Source: Prevotella sp. E9-3 (lineage in GTDB: Bacteria; Bacteroidota; Bacteroidia; Bacteroidales; Bacteroidaceae). From it: 64,000 bases of DNA. Location: positions 62,001-126,000 of the forward strand of contig NZ_CP091786.1 of assembly GCF_022024015.1 (NCBI RefSeq), written 5' to 3'. Made by a program: the position numbers and the translations under genes. The notes under the pieces are model-generated. The model saw nothing but the letters and a program-made list of their open reading frames with translations, searched no databases and was not told the DNA's origin. This document shows, one piece after another, positions 54,194 to 63,428 of this stretch; position 1 is the first letter of the stretch, and every line of letters begins with the position of its first letter.

Positions 54194-55825
54194 ATGAAAA
54201 AGTGTCTTTTTTTCTTCCTGAACCTGCTGATGCTCACAGCTTCAGCCCAGACAGGGCAACGACAAATCACAGTGACTGAAAACATCGCCTATCGGACCGA
54301 CGTGGGACCGAGTACCGTACTTGACTTGGCGCAACCTCTCTTCGGACCACAACAGAACCGTCCGGCCATACTCATCATCCATGGCGGCGGCTGGAGCGCA
54401 GGATCGAAGAACGATATGGTTTACCGTACGTTGATGGTGGATTATGCCATGAAGGGCTATGTGGTGTGTAACATGAACTACCGGCTGGTGCAGGAGGCCC
54501 CGATGCCTGCCTGTATAGAGGATGTGCAGGCTGCCGTGAAATGGATGAAAGACCATGCACAACAGTTGGGTATTGACCCTGTCCGTATTGGCACATATGG
54601 TCACTCGGCTGGCGGACATTTGTCGTTGATGGCCGGACTGACTGCTGGCGTAGCCTGTGCGGTTGGTGGTGCGCCTCCCACGGAGATTGGCCGTGCAGGC
54701 GAATGGAATGACCACAGAGAGTGGTGGCCCATCGGCTATATAGGCAAAAGAGAAACACCGATGCTCGTGCTACAAGGCGGCGAAGACCCTGTGGTTCGCC
54801 CGAACCTGACGGAAGACTGGGTGGTGAAGATGCAGAAGGCCGGTTCGCCGGTGGACTATGTGAAAGTGCATGGACAGCACGGTGTGGCCTTCGATCAGCA
54901 GCTGGAATTCACTCGTCCTGCCATGGATGCCTTCTTTGCACGCTATCTGAAACACGATGACCCGACCCTCTCATTTGAACAGCTGAAGGTGGTGGAGTAT
55001 GGCGGCAGCGGTCCCTACAAGGCGGTGGCAGTCCGTGAAAAATCACTCACCGACTTTGTGGTTTACAGACCCATGAATATTGATGCCGCCATGACCGTTG
55101 GAAGGCCAACCATGTTTGCTACCGGAGCACCCCAAAAAGAGAAGCTGCCTGTGATGGTGTTCTGCAATGGCGGTTGCATGGATACCAGTATCGGTTATGA
55201 AAACATGCTTACAGACCTGGCCTCCTACGGATATATGGTAGTGGCCATTGGCGAGATGCAGATGCTAGCCCGGCATGAGAACGACCAGCACACACCTTCG
55301 TCAATGGTCAAGAAGGCCCTCGATTGGATTAGCCAGCAGGCCTCTAACCCCAGTTCACCTTATTATAATAAGATAGATGCCGACCGCATTGCTGCCGCCG
55401 GACACTCCTGTGGCGGTGCTCAGGTGCTGGCCAATGCTGCAGACCCGAGACTGCAGACCTACGTCATTCTCAATGCCGGCATGGGCAAGATGACGATGGC
55501 CGATGCCAGCAGAAAGTCGCTGAAGAACCTGCACGGACCTGTACTATACCTTGTGGGCGGAACTACGGATGTGGCCTGGCAGAACGCACAGATGGACTAC
55601 AAGGCTATAAATAGAGTGCCTGTGGTGCTGGCCGATAACATGCAGAGCGGACACGGCGGCACTTACGAGCAGCCCTTTGGCGGTGCCAACAGCCGTATGG
55701 TGCGAGCCTGGCTGGACTGGCAACTGAAGGGTATAGAGAAGTTTAAACAACTCTTCCTTAGAGGCGACCTCACCGGATACGACGGATTCACCATCATGCA
55801 GAAGAATTTCAGAGATAAACATTAA
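54194..55825 (+). CDS. Exported double alpha/beta-hydrolase (esterase)
   Basis: A 543-aa protein counted from the ATG at 54194 (MKKCLFFFLNLLMLTASAQ, a signal peptide). The in-frame ATG at 54140 would spoil the signal. It has two hydrolase units. The first has IIHGGGW near residue 62, the nucleophile in GHSAGG near 135 and a His in HGQHGV. The second has the nucleophile in GHSCGG near 402 and a candidate His in SGHGGTY. They look like acetyl/feruloyl or related carbohydrate esterases. With GH53 and the regulator they form a plant-galactan (pectin side-chain) locus with a shared promoter box. No SusC/SusD pair is in the window. Confidence 0.85.
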   Translation: MKKCLFFFLNLLMLTASAQTGQRQITVTENIAYRTDVGPSTVLDLAQPLFGPQQNRPAILIIHGGGWSAGSKNDMVYRTLMVDYAMKGYVVCNMNYRLVQEAPMPACIEDVQAAVKWMKDHAQQLGIDPVRIGTYGHSAGGHLSLMAGLTAGVACAVGGAPPTEIGRAGEWNDHREWWPIGYIGKRETPMLVLQGGEDPVVRPNLTEDWVVKMQKAGSPVDYVKVHGQHGVAFDQQLEFTRPAMDAFFARYLKHDDPTLSFEQLKVVEYGGSGPYKAVAVREKSLTDFVVYRPMNIDAAMTVGRPTMFATGAPQKEKLPVMVFCNGGCMDTSIGYENMLTDLASYGYMVVAIGEMQMLARHENDQHTPSSMVKKALDWISQQASNPSSPYYNKIDADRIAAAGHSCGGAQVLANAADPRLQTYVILNAGMGKMTMADASRKSLKNLHGPVLYLVGGTTDVAWQNAQMDYKAINRVPVVLADNMQSGHGGTYEQPFGGANSRMVRAWLDWQLKGIEKFKQLFLRGDLTGYDGFTIMQKNFRDKH

Positions 55826-55952
55826 ACATCTGTTCTACAGTTACCTTTTTTATTCATATTTCTTAATGCAATAAATAGGCGTTTTCTTCGTTTAGATGTC
55901 AACAAGAGATTGAAAGACATTTCTATACGAAAGAGAACAAACAAAAAACGAG

Positions 55953-56576
55953 ATGAATAAATCAGAAAAATTTGTGATTACCATTAACCGTGAGTTGGGT
56001 TCTGGCGGACGAACTGTCGGACGCAAGCTGGCTGAGCGCCTGCAAGTGAAATTTTATGACAAGGTGCTCACGGAGAGTCTGACGCAGAAATATCGACTGA
56101 CGATTGACGAGATAGAGCGTATCAAGGCTCAGAAACTGTCGTGGTGGGATGAGTTTAATAATTTCTATAAGGGCTTTCTGGCCAATTTTACGCCATCGGC
56201 CGATCCGGAACTGAAGCTGACCTCTACCAATGTGTTTGAAACTGAGCGCCGCATTCTGGAAGCACTGGCCCGTCAGGAGTCGTGTGTGGTGGCTGGTCGC
56301 AGTACATTCCTGATGTTTAAAGAGTGGCCTAACCACCTGAATGTGTTTATTCAGGCCCCACTACTGAACCGCATAGACCGACTGGCGCGCAAGCGTGGAA
56401 TTACTACCGAGGAGGCTCTGCATATTTTGGAAGAGGTGGATGAGAGTCGTGAAAGCTATTTGCAGAAATATACTGATAAGTCGCGTTATGATACAAGAAA
56501 CTACGACCTCGTGATCAACATGGCTGACATGACTGAAGACGAGGCCGTAGATGTGATAATGGCGTATATTCGCTAA
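55953..56576 (+). CDS. Cytidylate kinase-like protein
   Basis: A 207-aa protein of the cytidylate-kinase-like family (Pfam Cytidylate_kin2 type). ITINRELGSGGRTVGRKLAERL near the start is the P-loop of the group. The following region (VVAGRSTFLM, FIQAPLLNRIDRLARKRGI) matches the nucleoside-monophosphate-kinase fold. The classic Cmk is usually a separate gene, so this is likely an accessory kinase of unknown substrate. It ends 3 bases before the stop of the DEAD helicase on the other strand. Confidence 0.8.
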   Translation: MNKSEKFVITINRELGSGGRTVGRKLAERLQVKFYDKVLTESLTQKYRLTIDEIERIKAQKLSWWDEFNNFYKGFLANFTPSADPELKLTSTNVFETERRILEALARQESCVVAGRSTFLMFKEWPNHLNVFIQAPLLNRIDRLARKRGITTEEALHILEEVDESRESYLQKYTDKSRYDTRNYDLVINMADMTEDEAVDVIMAYIR

Positions 56577-56579
56577 CGC

Positions 56580-58469
56580 TTATTTCTTTTTCTTTGGTTT
56601 GCGGCGTGCCCAGCCCTCTTCTGTGAAGTCGGGCTCCTCACCTCGCAAACCATATTGTTTCTTGCCGCGGCGATTGTCTTCGGTGGCTATGCGCATCAGG
56701 TCGCGCCAGTTGCCGCTGTCTTCTTTCTTTTCAACTCGCTTTTCTCTTCTTTCTTTTCTCTCGCCTCTTTCACCGCCTTTCTTACGTTCGCCTCTTTCAT
56801 TGTTTTCGGGGCGACCGTCTTCCTGATTGTTGCAGCGCACGGTGCGTCCTTTATAGCGAATACCGGTGAGTTGGCTCATCACTTTGCGGGCGTCCTTGTC
56901 GGGCACCTCGAAATAGCTGATGGTGTCGAGCAGGTCGATATGTCCTACCTGCTGACGACCGCCCACATAGCGGTTCAGCGTCTGCATCAGTTCACCGGGA
57001 TAGAATCCGTCGCGCTTGCCCAGATTGATGAACAGTCGAGTAAAACCTTTCTCGGGTTTGTTCACCCGTTTCTGGCGGTCGGTCTGATTGCGCTTGTCTT
57101 TCCGGTCGGCTTTTTCCTCTTTCACCTTTTCCAGTTCGGGCGCTTCGGCATAATAGGCCAGGAACTTGCCGAACTCGAGTGATACAATCTTCTTGATGAT
57201 TTCCTCCTTGTCGATATACTCGAAGTAGCGGTTCATATCGTCGATGAAAGGAGCAATCTCGTCGTCGTTCACATCGGTCTTCACAATCTGGTCCATCACC
57301 TTGTAGAGCTGTTTCTTACAGATCTCCTCGGCCTTGGGAATCTCGGCTTCGACAAACGATTTGCCAATCACTTTCTCGATGTTGCGAATCTTGTGTTTCT
57401 CCCTTGAGTGAACAATGCTGATGCTGGTACCTTTCTTTCCGGCACGACCTGTACGGCCTGAGCGGTGGGTATAGTTTTCAATATCGTCGGGGAGTCCGAA
57501 GTTGATGACGTGAGTCAGGTCGTTCACATCCAGTCCACGTGCAGCCACATCGGTGGCCACCAGCAGTTGAGTGAGGTGCTGACGGAATTTCTGCATGGTC
57601 AGGTCGCGCTGTTGTTGCGAGAGGTCGCCATGCAGGGCTTCGGCGTTGTAGCCGTCCTTGATCAGTTTGTCGGCAATCTCCTGAGTTTCCAGTTTGGTGC
57701 GACAGAAAATGATGGCGAAGATGCGTGGGTTGTAGTCAACAATACGTTTCAAGGCCAGATATTTGTCCTTGGCCTGAACCATGTAGTAGATGTGGTTTAC
57801 ACTCTCGGCACCCTCGTTGCGCGAACCTACCACAATCTCCTGATGGTCGTTGAGGTATTTCTTTGCCACCCGCTCCACATCGCGGCTCATCGTGGCCGAG
57901 AACATCAAGGTGTTGTGTTCCTTTGGCAATGCTTCGAAAATCTCTTCGATAGCGTCAGAGAATCCCATGTTCAGCATCTCGTCGGCCTCGTCGAGCACAA
58001 TGTTCTGCACCTGTTCCAGTTTGGCATAGCCACGGTTCTTCAGGTCGATGAGTCGGCCTGGAGTGGCCACGATAATCTGAACACCTTTCTTCAGGGCGCG
58101 CATCTGTTGTTCGATGGCAGCACCGCCATAGACAGCTTCGATATGGATGCCGTCCATGTATTTAGAGAAATCGCGCAGGTCGTCGGCTATCTGCAGACAC
58201 AGTTCGCGTGTAGGAGAAAGGATAAGTGCTTGGGGAAGACCTTTCTTCTCAGCTGATACAGGTTCGCCTTGCCACAAGCGCTGGAGTAAGGGAATGCCGA
58301 ATGATGCCGTTTTTCCCGTACCCGTCTGTGCAAGGGCGATGGTGTCTTTTCTACTCTCCAACAGCGTTGGAATCACTGCTTCTTGCACAGGCATGGGCTG
58401 TACAAACCCCATTTCTTCGATGGCGCGACGAATCTCTTCACATACGCCAAGTTCTTCAAATGTCTTCAT
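56580..58469 (-). CDS. deaD: DEAD-box RNA helicase
   Basis: A 629-aa ATP-dependent RNA helicase of the DeaD/CsdA type. Motifs in order: the Q motif (PMPVQEAVIP), AQTGTGKT, TPGR, DEAD (LDEADEMLNMG), SAT, ARGLD and HRSGRTGR. Residues about 470-545 form a DbpA-type RNA-binding domain (RLFINLGKRDGFYPGELMQTLNRY). The C terminus is a long, very basic, Arg/Lys/Glu-rich tail (about 555-629), low-complexity but in frame. A -7 box (TAACTTTG) at 58494-58487 lies about 18 bases before the ATG. Likely roles are ribosome assembly and cold adaptation. Confidence 0.95.
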   Translation of the reverse strand: MKTFEELGVCEEIRRAIEEMGFVQPMPVQEAVIPTLLESRKDTIALAQTGTGKTASFGIPLLQRLWQGEPVSAEKKGLPQALILSPTRELCLQIADDLRDFSKYMDGIHIEAVYGGAAIEQQMRALKKGVQIIVATPGRLIDLKNRGYAKLEQVQNIVLDEADEMLNMGFSDAIEEIFEALPKEHNTLMFSATMSRDVERVAKKYLNDHQEIVVGSRNEGAESVNHIYYMVQAKDKYLALKRIVDYNPRIFAIIFCRTKLETQEIADKLIKDGYNAEALHGDLSQQQRDLTMQKFRQHLTQLLVATDVAARGLDVNDLTHVINFGLPDDIENYTHRSGRTGRAGKKGTSISIVHSREKHKIRNIEKVIGKSFVEAEIPKAEEICKKQLYKVMDQIVKTDVNDDEIAPFIDDMNRYFEYIDKEEIIKKIVSLEFGKFLAYYAEAPELEKVKEEKADRKDKRNQTDRQKRVNKPEKGFTRLFINLGKRDGFYPGELMQTLNRYVGGRQQVGHIDLLDTISYFEVPDKDARKVMSQLTGIRYKGRTVRCNNQEDGRPENNERGERKKGGERGERKERREKRVEKKEDSGNWRDLMRIATEDNRRGKKQYGLRGEEPDFTEEGWARRKPKKKK

Positions 58470-58486
58470 TTACAATTATTTGCGTG

Positions 58487-58494
58487 CAAAGTTA
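58487..58494 (-). promoter_or_regulatory. -7 box of the DEAD helicase gene
   Basis: TAACTTTG on the minus strand, 18 bases before the ATG; the -33 element is weak. Confidence 0.5.
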
Positions 58495-58568
58495 CCTATT
58501 TTTTATCAGAATAAACCATAAATCGGTAAAATAGTTGTTTTTCCTTTTTGCGTTTCACTGTTTTTTTG

Positions 58569-58576
58569 TATTTTTG
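58569..58576 (+). promoter_or_regulatory. -7 box of the substrate-binding/phosphatase operon
   Basis: TATTTTTG, with TTTTG about 18 bases upstream, divergent from the helicase promoter. Confidence 0.5.
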
Positions 58577-58636
58577 CCAACGATAATACAATATTTTATT
58601 CTTGGACAAAATAAATTATTAGCCTAATAACGCAAG

Positions 58637-59578
58637 ATGTACAGACTGAAACTAATCGCCATACTACTCTTTTCCTGTTTAATGTCGTATGGTCAGGAAG
58701 ATATTGTTTTTTCTCCACAATGGACGCCACAGGCACAGTTTGTCGGCTATTATGTGGCTGAGGCCAAAGGATTCTATAAGGATATGGGGCTGAATGTACA
58801 AATTGTCCATCCGTCGGCTTCAAATCCATGTATAAACCGTTTGAAGAGTGGAAGCAGTCAGATTATTACCCTGCAGCTGCCTACTGCCATGCACTATATT
58901 GATCAGGGAATACCTTTGAAAAACGTGTTGCAGGTGTTGCAGAATAATTCGCAGATGATTGTGTCGCACAAACCGCTGAAGAGTATTCATGACCTGGATG
59001 GGAAGAAAGTGGGTACGTGGTATGTAGGGTTCAGTGAGTTGGCCTATGCCATGGCCCGTCAGCAGAAAGTGGAGTGGGAGTGGGTGCCTTTCATTCAGCA
59101 TGTGAATCTGTATGTTTCTAAGGCTGTAGATGCTACGATGGCGCAGAGCTACAACGAGTTTTTCCAACTGAAGTTGGCCGGTCAGCGTTTTCAGGACAGT
59201 CAGCTTATCTATCTGGCCGATATAGGTTGTAATATACCGGAGGATGGTATCTATGTAACGGCCGATTATTATAAAGCGCATCCTCATACCGTAGATAAAT
59301 TCGTTCGTGCCTCAAGACAAGGGTGGGAGTGGGCAGCCAGTCACCCGGAAGAGGCCCTTGATATTGTCATGGATGTGGTGCGTAAGAATGGGGTGAAGAC
59401 CAACCGTCCTGCCCAGCGTTGGATGCTGAAGCAGATTCTGGAGTTGACCAATGATCATAAGACAGGTAAGCGAACCTATCGACTGGAACCTGAAGCAGTG
59501 AACCTGGTAAACCAGTTGATGGGTGAAACTGGTTATCTGAACCGTACCATTACATACAAAGAAATTACTGAGCCATGA
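58637..59578 (+). CDS. NMT1/THI5-like substrate-binding protein
   Basis: A 313-aa exported binding protein. The signal peptide is MYRLKLIAILLFSCLMSYGQ. The mature protein starts IVFSPQWTPQAQFVGYYVAEAKGFYKDMG, the NMT1/THI5 pattern for periplasmic receptors of pyrimidine or sulfonate-type nutrients. Later blocks (DLDGKKVGTW, YLADIGCNIPEDGIYVTADYY) fit the same fold. No ABC permease or ATPase is beside it. Instead it overlaps the phosphatase gene by 4 bases (ATGA), so the receptor probably works with that sensor protein. Confidence 0.85.
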   Translation: MYRLKLIAILLFSCLMSYGQEDIVFSPQWTPQAQFVGYYVAEAKGFYKDMGLNVQIVHPSASNPCINRLKSGSSQIITLQLPTAMHYIDQGIPLKNVLQVLQNNSQMIVSHKPLKSIHDLDGKKVGTWYVGFSELAYAMARQQKVEWEWVPFIQHVNLYVSKAVDATMAQSYNEFFQLKLAGQRFQDSQLIYLADIGCNIPEDGIYVTADYYKAHPHTVDKFVRASRQGWEWAASHPEEALDIVMDVVRKNGVKTNRPAQRWMLKQILELTNDHKTGKRTYRLEPEAVNLVNQLMGETGYLNRTITYKEITEP

Positions 59579-61539
59579 AATTAGCCAAGATATTTATCCC
59601 CTCACGTTCGTTGGCAGCCAAGATCACGTTTTGGGTTACGGCTCCAATGCTACTCACGTTCATAGTTGTCACATTGTTCATTTATGGCACAACTTCTTAT
59701 GGCATCTATCTGGAGGCCAACGCCCGCTATCAAGGACTGCTCAATAGTAATAACGAGCGTGTGAATGCTACACTGAGTGCAGTAGAAGTGGCCATTAGCA
59801 ATGCAGTGCCGCAGGTAGAAGAACGGTTGAATAACCCAGATCAGCTCTTTAGCGTAGTTGAGCGAGTGTTGGCATTGAACCCTGACATCGTGGGTTCGGC
59901 CATTGCCTTCGAACCAAACTATTATCCTGAAAAAGGAGTGCAGTTCTCCCCCTATGCCTATCGCAACGGGGATGTGATAGAGACCAAGCAGTTGGGTACT
60001 GCCGACTATGAGTATCACTATATGGACTGGTATCAGATACCGAAACTCTTGGACCGTCCCTATTGGAGTGAGCCTTATTTCGACAAAGATGGGGGCAACA
60101 TGATGATGACCACTTACTCGCTTCCGCTGCGCAATAGTAATGGCGAACTGTATGCTATCTTCACAGCCGATTTGGCTTTGGAATGGCTCGTCAACATGAT
60201 GCTTCAGACAGATAGCATCAACAACAATGAACAAGGGGTAGGGCAAGGCCATGCTTTCAGTTTTATCATAGGAAAAAGCGGCACCTATATTGCTCATCCA
60301 GATCCAAGAAAGGTGCTGAATGAAACCCTGTTTAGTCACTGTATGGAAACGCCCGACAGTACAGACGATGCCATAGCCTATGAGATGATTGATGGGCGGA
60401 AAGGAGATGCAGTAATTGAATATGATGAAAGTTTGCGTGTGTTCTATTCTCCTATTGAGCACACAGGATGGTCTATGGCCATTGTGGTTCCGGAACACGA
60501 AATGGTGGCAATGGCTCAGAAAGTGGGACTCGTTATCATAGCGCTGATGCTGCTGGGCCTTGTTGTCGTATTTGTGCTATGCTACTATAATATTGGAAGA
60601 ATCACCAAACCGCTGACACGATTTGCCGATTCGGCCGACGAGATTGCTCAGGGTAACTTCGAAGCGCCGCTGCCTGTTGTGCATACCCACGACGAGATGC
60701 GCCGACTGTACGACTCATTCAATACCATGCAGCATTCGTTGAACAATCAGATTCAGGAAACCATTCGAGTAACTGAACAGAAAGGACGTATTGAGAGTGA
60801 ATTGAATATTGCGCGAACCATTCAAATGGCAATGTTGCCCAAAACCTTCCCGCCTTTCCCCGACTGCAAAGAGGTGACCATCTTCGGACAACTGACACCG
60901 GCAAAGGCAGTGGGCGGTGATCTGTACGACTTTTATATCCGCGACGGAAAACTATTTTTCTGTATAGGTGATGTGAGTGGAAAGGGCGTTCCTGCCTCAT
61001 TGGTAATGGCTGTGACGCGTGCCCTGTTCCGAACCATCTCTGCTCATGTGTCTGAACCGAGCCTCATCGTTAAACAACTCAACGATACCATTGCTGAAGA
61101 TAATGAGGCAAACATGTTTGTAACGCTGTTTGTGGGAGTGCTCGATTTGGCTACGGGCAATATGCGCTATAGTAATGCAGGGCATGATGCACCGCTGCTT
61201 ATTTCTGCTGACGGTAAGAACATCGGACTCTTGCCTGTTGACAGCAATCTACCTGTAGGTGTTATGCCTGACTGGCAGTTCAGTGAGCAGGAAGCAGATA
61301 TATATATAGGTACAACAATCTTCCTTTATACAGACGGACTGACCGAGGCCGAGAATATCGACCACGATCAGTTCGGAACACAGCGTCTTCATCAAGCGGC
61401 TCAGGCTACAAGTGAAGACGGTCAGATGTCACCCCGCTCCATCATTGACCATATGACCAACGCCGTTCATGCTTTCGTGGGTGATGCTGAGCAGAGCGAC
61501 GACCTGACAATGATGGCTATTCACTATACGCCCGATTAA
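59575..61539 (+). CDS. Membrane sensor phosphatase (dCache-HAMP-SpoIIE/PP2C)
   Basis: A 654-aa inner-membrane protein. The first helix (about residues 18-45) is followed by a large periplasmic dCache-type domain (NNERVNATLSAVEVAISNAVPQVEERL, DWYQIPKLLDRPYWSEPYFD). A second helix (about 318-342) leads to a HAMP segment (ITKPLTRFADSADEIAQGNFEAPLP). A coiled linker leads to a SpoIIE/RsbU-type PP2C phosphatase (TPAKAVGGDLYDFYIRDGKLFFCIGDVSGKGVPASL, TLFVGVLDLATGNMRYSNAGHDAPLL, FLYTDGLTEAENIDHDQFG). The metal-binding Asp residues are present. In Bacteroidetes its usual targets, anti-sigma antagonists, are not in this window. It is coupled to the substrate-binding protein. Confidence 0.92.
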   Translation: MKLAKIFIPSRSLAAKITFWVTAPMLLTFIVVTLFIYGTTSYGIYLEANARYQGLLNSNNERVNATLSAVEVAISNAVPQVEERLNNPDQLFSVVERVLALNPDIVGSAIAFEPNYYPEKGVQFSPYAYRNGDVIETKQLGTADYEYHYMDWYQIPKLLDRPYWSEPYFDKDGGNMMMTTYSLPLRNSNGELYAIFTADLALEWLVNMMLQTDSINNNEQGVGQGHAFSFIIGKSGTYIAHPDPRKVLNETLFSHCMETPDSTDDAIAYEMIDGRKGDAVIEYDESLRVFYSPIEHTGWSMAIVVPEHEMVAMAQKVGLVIIALMLLGLVVVFVLCYYNIGRITKPLTRFADSADEIAQGNFEAPLPVVHTHDEMRRLYDSFNTMQHSLNNQIQETIRVTEQKGRIESELNIARTIQMAMLPKTFPPFPDCKEVTIFGQLTPAKAVGGDLYDFYIRDGKLFFCIGDVSGKGVPASLVMAVTRALFRTISAHVSEPSLIVKQLNDTIAEDNEANMFVTLFVGVLDLATGNMRYSNAGHDAPLLISADGKNIGLLPVDSNLPVGVMPDWQFSEQEADIYIGTTIFLYTDGLTEAENIDHDQFGTQRLHQAAQATSEDGQMSPRSIIDHMTNAVHAFVGDAEQSDDLTMMAIHYTPD

Positions 61540-61567
61540 TCATGAGCAGCACTTTGTGAATATCAGA

Positions 61568-62074
61568 TTATTGGGCTCCTGCCTTGTGAATAAATACGCA
61601 ACAGATTATTGTAGTTGCGAGGATGACGCCTACCGTAGAGAGGATAAGAACTTTGGCAGGAATATTCCAGCCAATGCCCGATCCTAAAGTAGTCAGAGCC
61701 ATACAGAGTGTGAGCAGGAGTATCTCAATAGCCATGATGCGTGTCATACGGCTAACAAGCGTATATTGGCGGAAATTACGCACTTCAACAGGCAGATTGA
61801 TCATGTGTGGGAAATAGGCAAACACCATCATGGCAATACCCACTATCGTGGTTATTCCGCAGGCGAACAGGATGTGGCCGGGAGTTCCCCATCCGTTAGG
61901 ATTCCCTTGCAGGTCGAAATGAATGGCTATTGTAGAGGGGGCTTGTCCGGAAAGCCATGAAATGAATCCCCACAGCAGAATAGCCAGTACGGTAAAGGAA
62001 ACTTCAAAAATAGTGCCTTCTAAGGTACGGCCCATTTTTACCTTTTTGTTATTCTTTTGCTTAAACAGTTTCAT
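61568..62074 (-). CDS. DUF1648-type membrane protein
   Basis: A 168-aa inner-membrane protein with four hydrophobic helices. The motif AIHFDLQGNPNGWGTPGH is the signature of the DUF1648 group. The start at 62074 (MKLFKQKNNKKVK) overlaps the RHH gene stop by 14 bases, indicating translational coupling. The role of this family is unknown; related proteins accompany small regulators in Bacteroidetes and Firmicutes. It faces the phosphatase gene with a 28-base convergent gap. Confidence 0.75.
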   Translation of the reverse strand: MKLFKQKNNKKVKMGRTLEGTIFEVSFTVLAILLWGFISWLSGQAPSTIAIHFDLQGNPNGWGTPGHILFACGITTIVGIAMMVFAYFPHMINLPVEVRNFRQYTLVSRMTRIMAIEILLLTLCMALTTLGSGIGWNIPAKVLILSTVGVILATTIICCVFIHKAGAQ

Positions 62075-62261
62075 CTTCTTTCGTGCTATTAGTTTTGTTA
62101 TTCTTTGGCAGTCGATGCGCCTTGCGCAGAGCTTCGTTGATGATCCATTGAAGTTGGCCGTTGGTAGAGCGAAACTCATCAGCGGCCCAGGCTTCAATGG
62201 CATTCATTGTTGCGGCATCGATGCGCAGAATAAAACTCTTTGTTGCAGTATCTTTTGCCAT
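62061..62261 (-). CDS. Small ribbon-helix-helix (Arc-like) protein
   Basis: A 66-aa protein. The segment KSFILRIDAATMNAIEAWAADEFRSTNGQLQWIINEALRKAHR reads as a beta-strand plus two helices, an Arc/MetJ-type DNA-binding unit. The charged C terminus (KNNKTNSTKEDETV) is short. It starts 46 bases after the SPFH gene stop and overlaps the DUF1648 gene. It may autoregulate the three-gene group (inference). Confidence 0.75.
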   Translation of the reverse strand: MAKDTATKSFILRIDAATMNAIEAWAADEFRSTNGQLQWIINEALRKAHRLPKNNKTNSTKEDETV

Positions 62262-62307
62262 TACGTTTTTCTAAATTATACAGACAACCTTTTCTTATAG
62301 GGTATCT

Positions 62308-63270
62308 TTATTTATACAGGCTGCCAGTGTTTACAACAGGTTGGGCTGCATCGTCACCGCAGAGTACAACGAGCAGATTGCTCACCATGGCAGCCTTCTT
62401 TTCGTCGTCCAGCTCAACAATGCTTTCTTTCGACAGTTTGTCAAGGGCCATCTTCACCATAGAGACAGCACCCTCCACAATCTTTTCGCGTGCTGTGATA
62501 ATGGCTGAGGCTTGCTGACGGCGCAGCATAACGGCTGCAATTTCGGGGGCATAAGCCAGATAGTTGATGCGGGCTTCTACCACTTCGATACCTGCCAGGG
62601 CCAGACGTTCGTCGAGTTTCTCTTCCAACTGTTTGTTGATCTCGTCACCACCGTCGCGAAGGGTCATTTCCTGTGAGTTCTTTTCGTCGGTATCATCGTA
62701 GGCATATTGACCGGCTACTTGACGGAGGGCTGCATCGCTCTGAACCTTGACAAAGTTCTCCAAAGCCTGCATAATACCTTTCAGACTGCTACCGCCAATC
62801 TCTTCCTGGTTTGTTGGTGCCATGGTCTGTGAGTCAATCTCAAAGAGGGCCTTATAGGTGTCTTTCAGTTTCCATACCAATACCAAGCCAATCATCACAG
62901 GATTACCTACTTTGTCGTTCACCTTGATAGGTTCGGCATCAAGATTACGGGCACGCAGCGACAGCTTCTTTGTTCCGTAGAAAGGATTCACCCAGTAATA
63001 GCCTGTTTCAGTAAAAGTGCCGGCATACTTGCCAAACCAGGTCAGCACACGTGCCTCATTGGGCTCAAGCATCAGGAAGCCGCACATCATGATAATAGAG
63101 AAAATCAGCAGAGCTATACCGCCGAATAAAAGATACAGACCGTCAGTTTTATCATCCGACAACATGATGATACCTATAATGGTCCATGCAATACTGAGAA
63201 TGGTTAATGCTAAAGTGACAAACAGCATCAAAAAGCCGTTAAATACACTGCCTTCAAATTTCTTCTCCAT
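62308..63270 (-). CDS. SPFH (band 7) domain membrane protein
   Basis: A 320-aa protein of the stomatin/flotillin-like SPFH family. The N terminus has two membrane helices (about residues 12-65). The SPFH domain follows (NEARVLTWFGKYAGTFTETGYYWVNPFYGTKKLSLRARNL). A coiled region (ARINYLAYAPEIAAVMLRRQQASAIITAREKIVEGAVSMV) completes it. Such proteins form membrane microdomain scaffolds and often regulate proteases. Length is normal. It is first of a three-gene minus-strand group with the RHH and DUF1648 genes. Confidence 0.92.
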   Translation of the reverse strand: MEKKFEGSVFNGFLMLFVTLALTILSIAWTIIGIIMLSDDKTDGLYLLFGGIALLIFSIIMMCGFLMLEPNEARVLTWFGKYAGTFTETGYYWVNPFYGTKKLSLRARNLDAEPIKVNDKVGNPVMIGLVLVWKLKDTYKALFEIDSQTMAPTNQEEIGGSSLKGIMQALENFVKVQSDAALRQVAGQYAYDDTDEKNSQEMTLRDGGDEINKQLEEKLDERLALAGIEVVEARINYLAYAPEIAAVMLRRQQASAIITAREKIVEGAVSMVKMALDKLSKESIVELDDEKKAAMVSNLLVVLCGDDAAQPVVNTGSLYK

Positions 63271-63392
63271 GTCTTTTAAAGTTTAAATAGTTAAGTTAAA
63301 GTGATATCAAAATGATATTGCAAATATATTACATTTTTGAAATGCGACAATGGAAATAGAGAAATATATAACGTTATTTAACAAACCAATGA

Positions 63393-63423
63393 TTCGTGCT
63401 TTTTCGAGCATTTGTTAACTTTG
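63393..63423 (+). promoter_or_regulatory. Promoter of the LOG gene, almost leaderless
   Basis: TTCG (63393-63396, one mismatch from TTTG), 19 bases, then TAACTTTG (63416-63423). Only 5 bases separate the box from the ATG at 63429, so the transcript would start at or next to the start codon. Confidence 0.6.
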
Positions 63424-63428
63424 TGCCC

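Noticed and set aside
50439..55825. Complete polysaccharide utilisation locus
   Set aside because: Only two enzymes and a regulator are present; no SusC/SusD-like pair lies in the window.
57465..58256. Plus-strand open frame of 263 aa over the DEAD helicase
   Set aside because: Antisense shadow of conserved helicase motifs.
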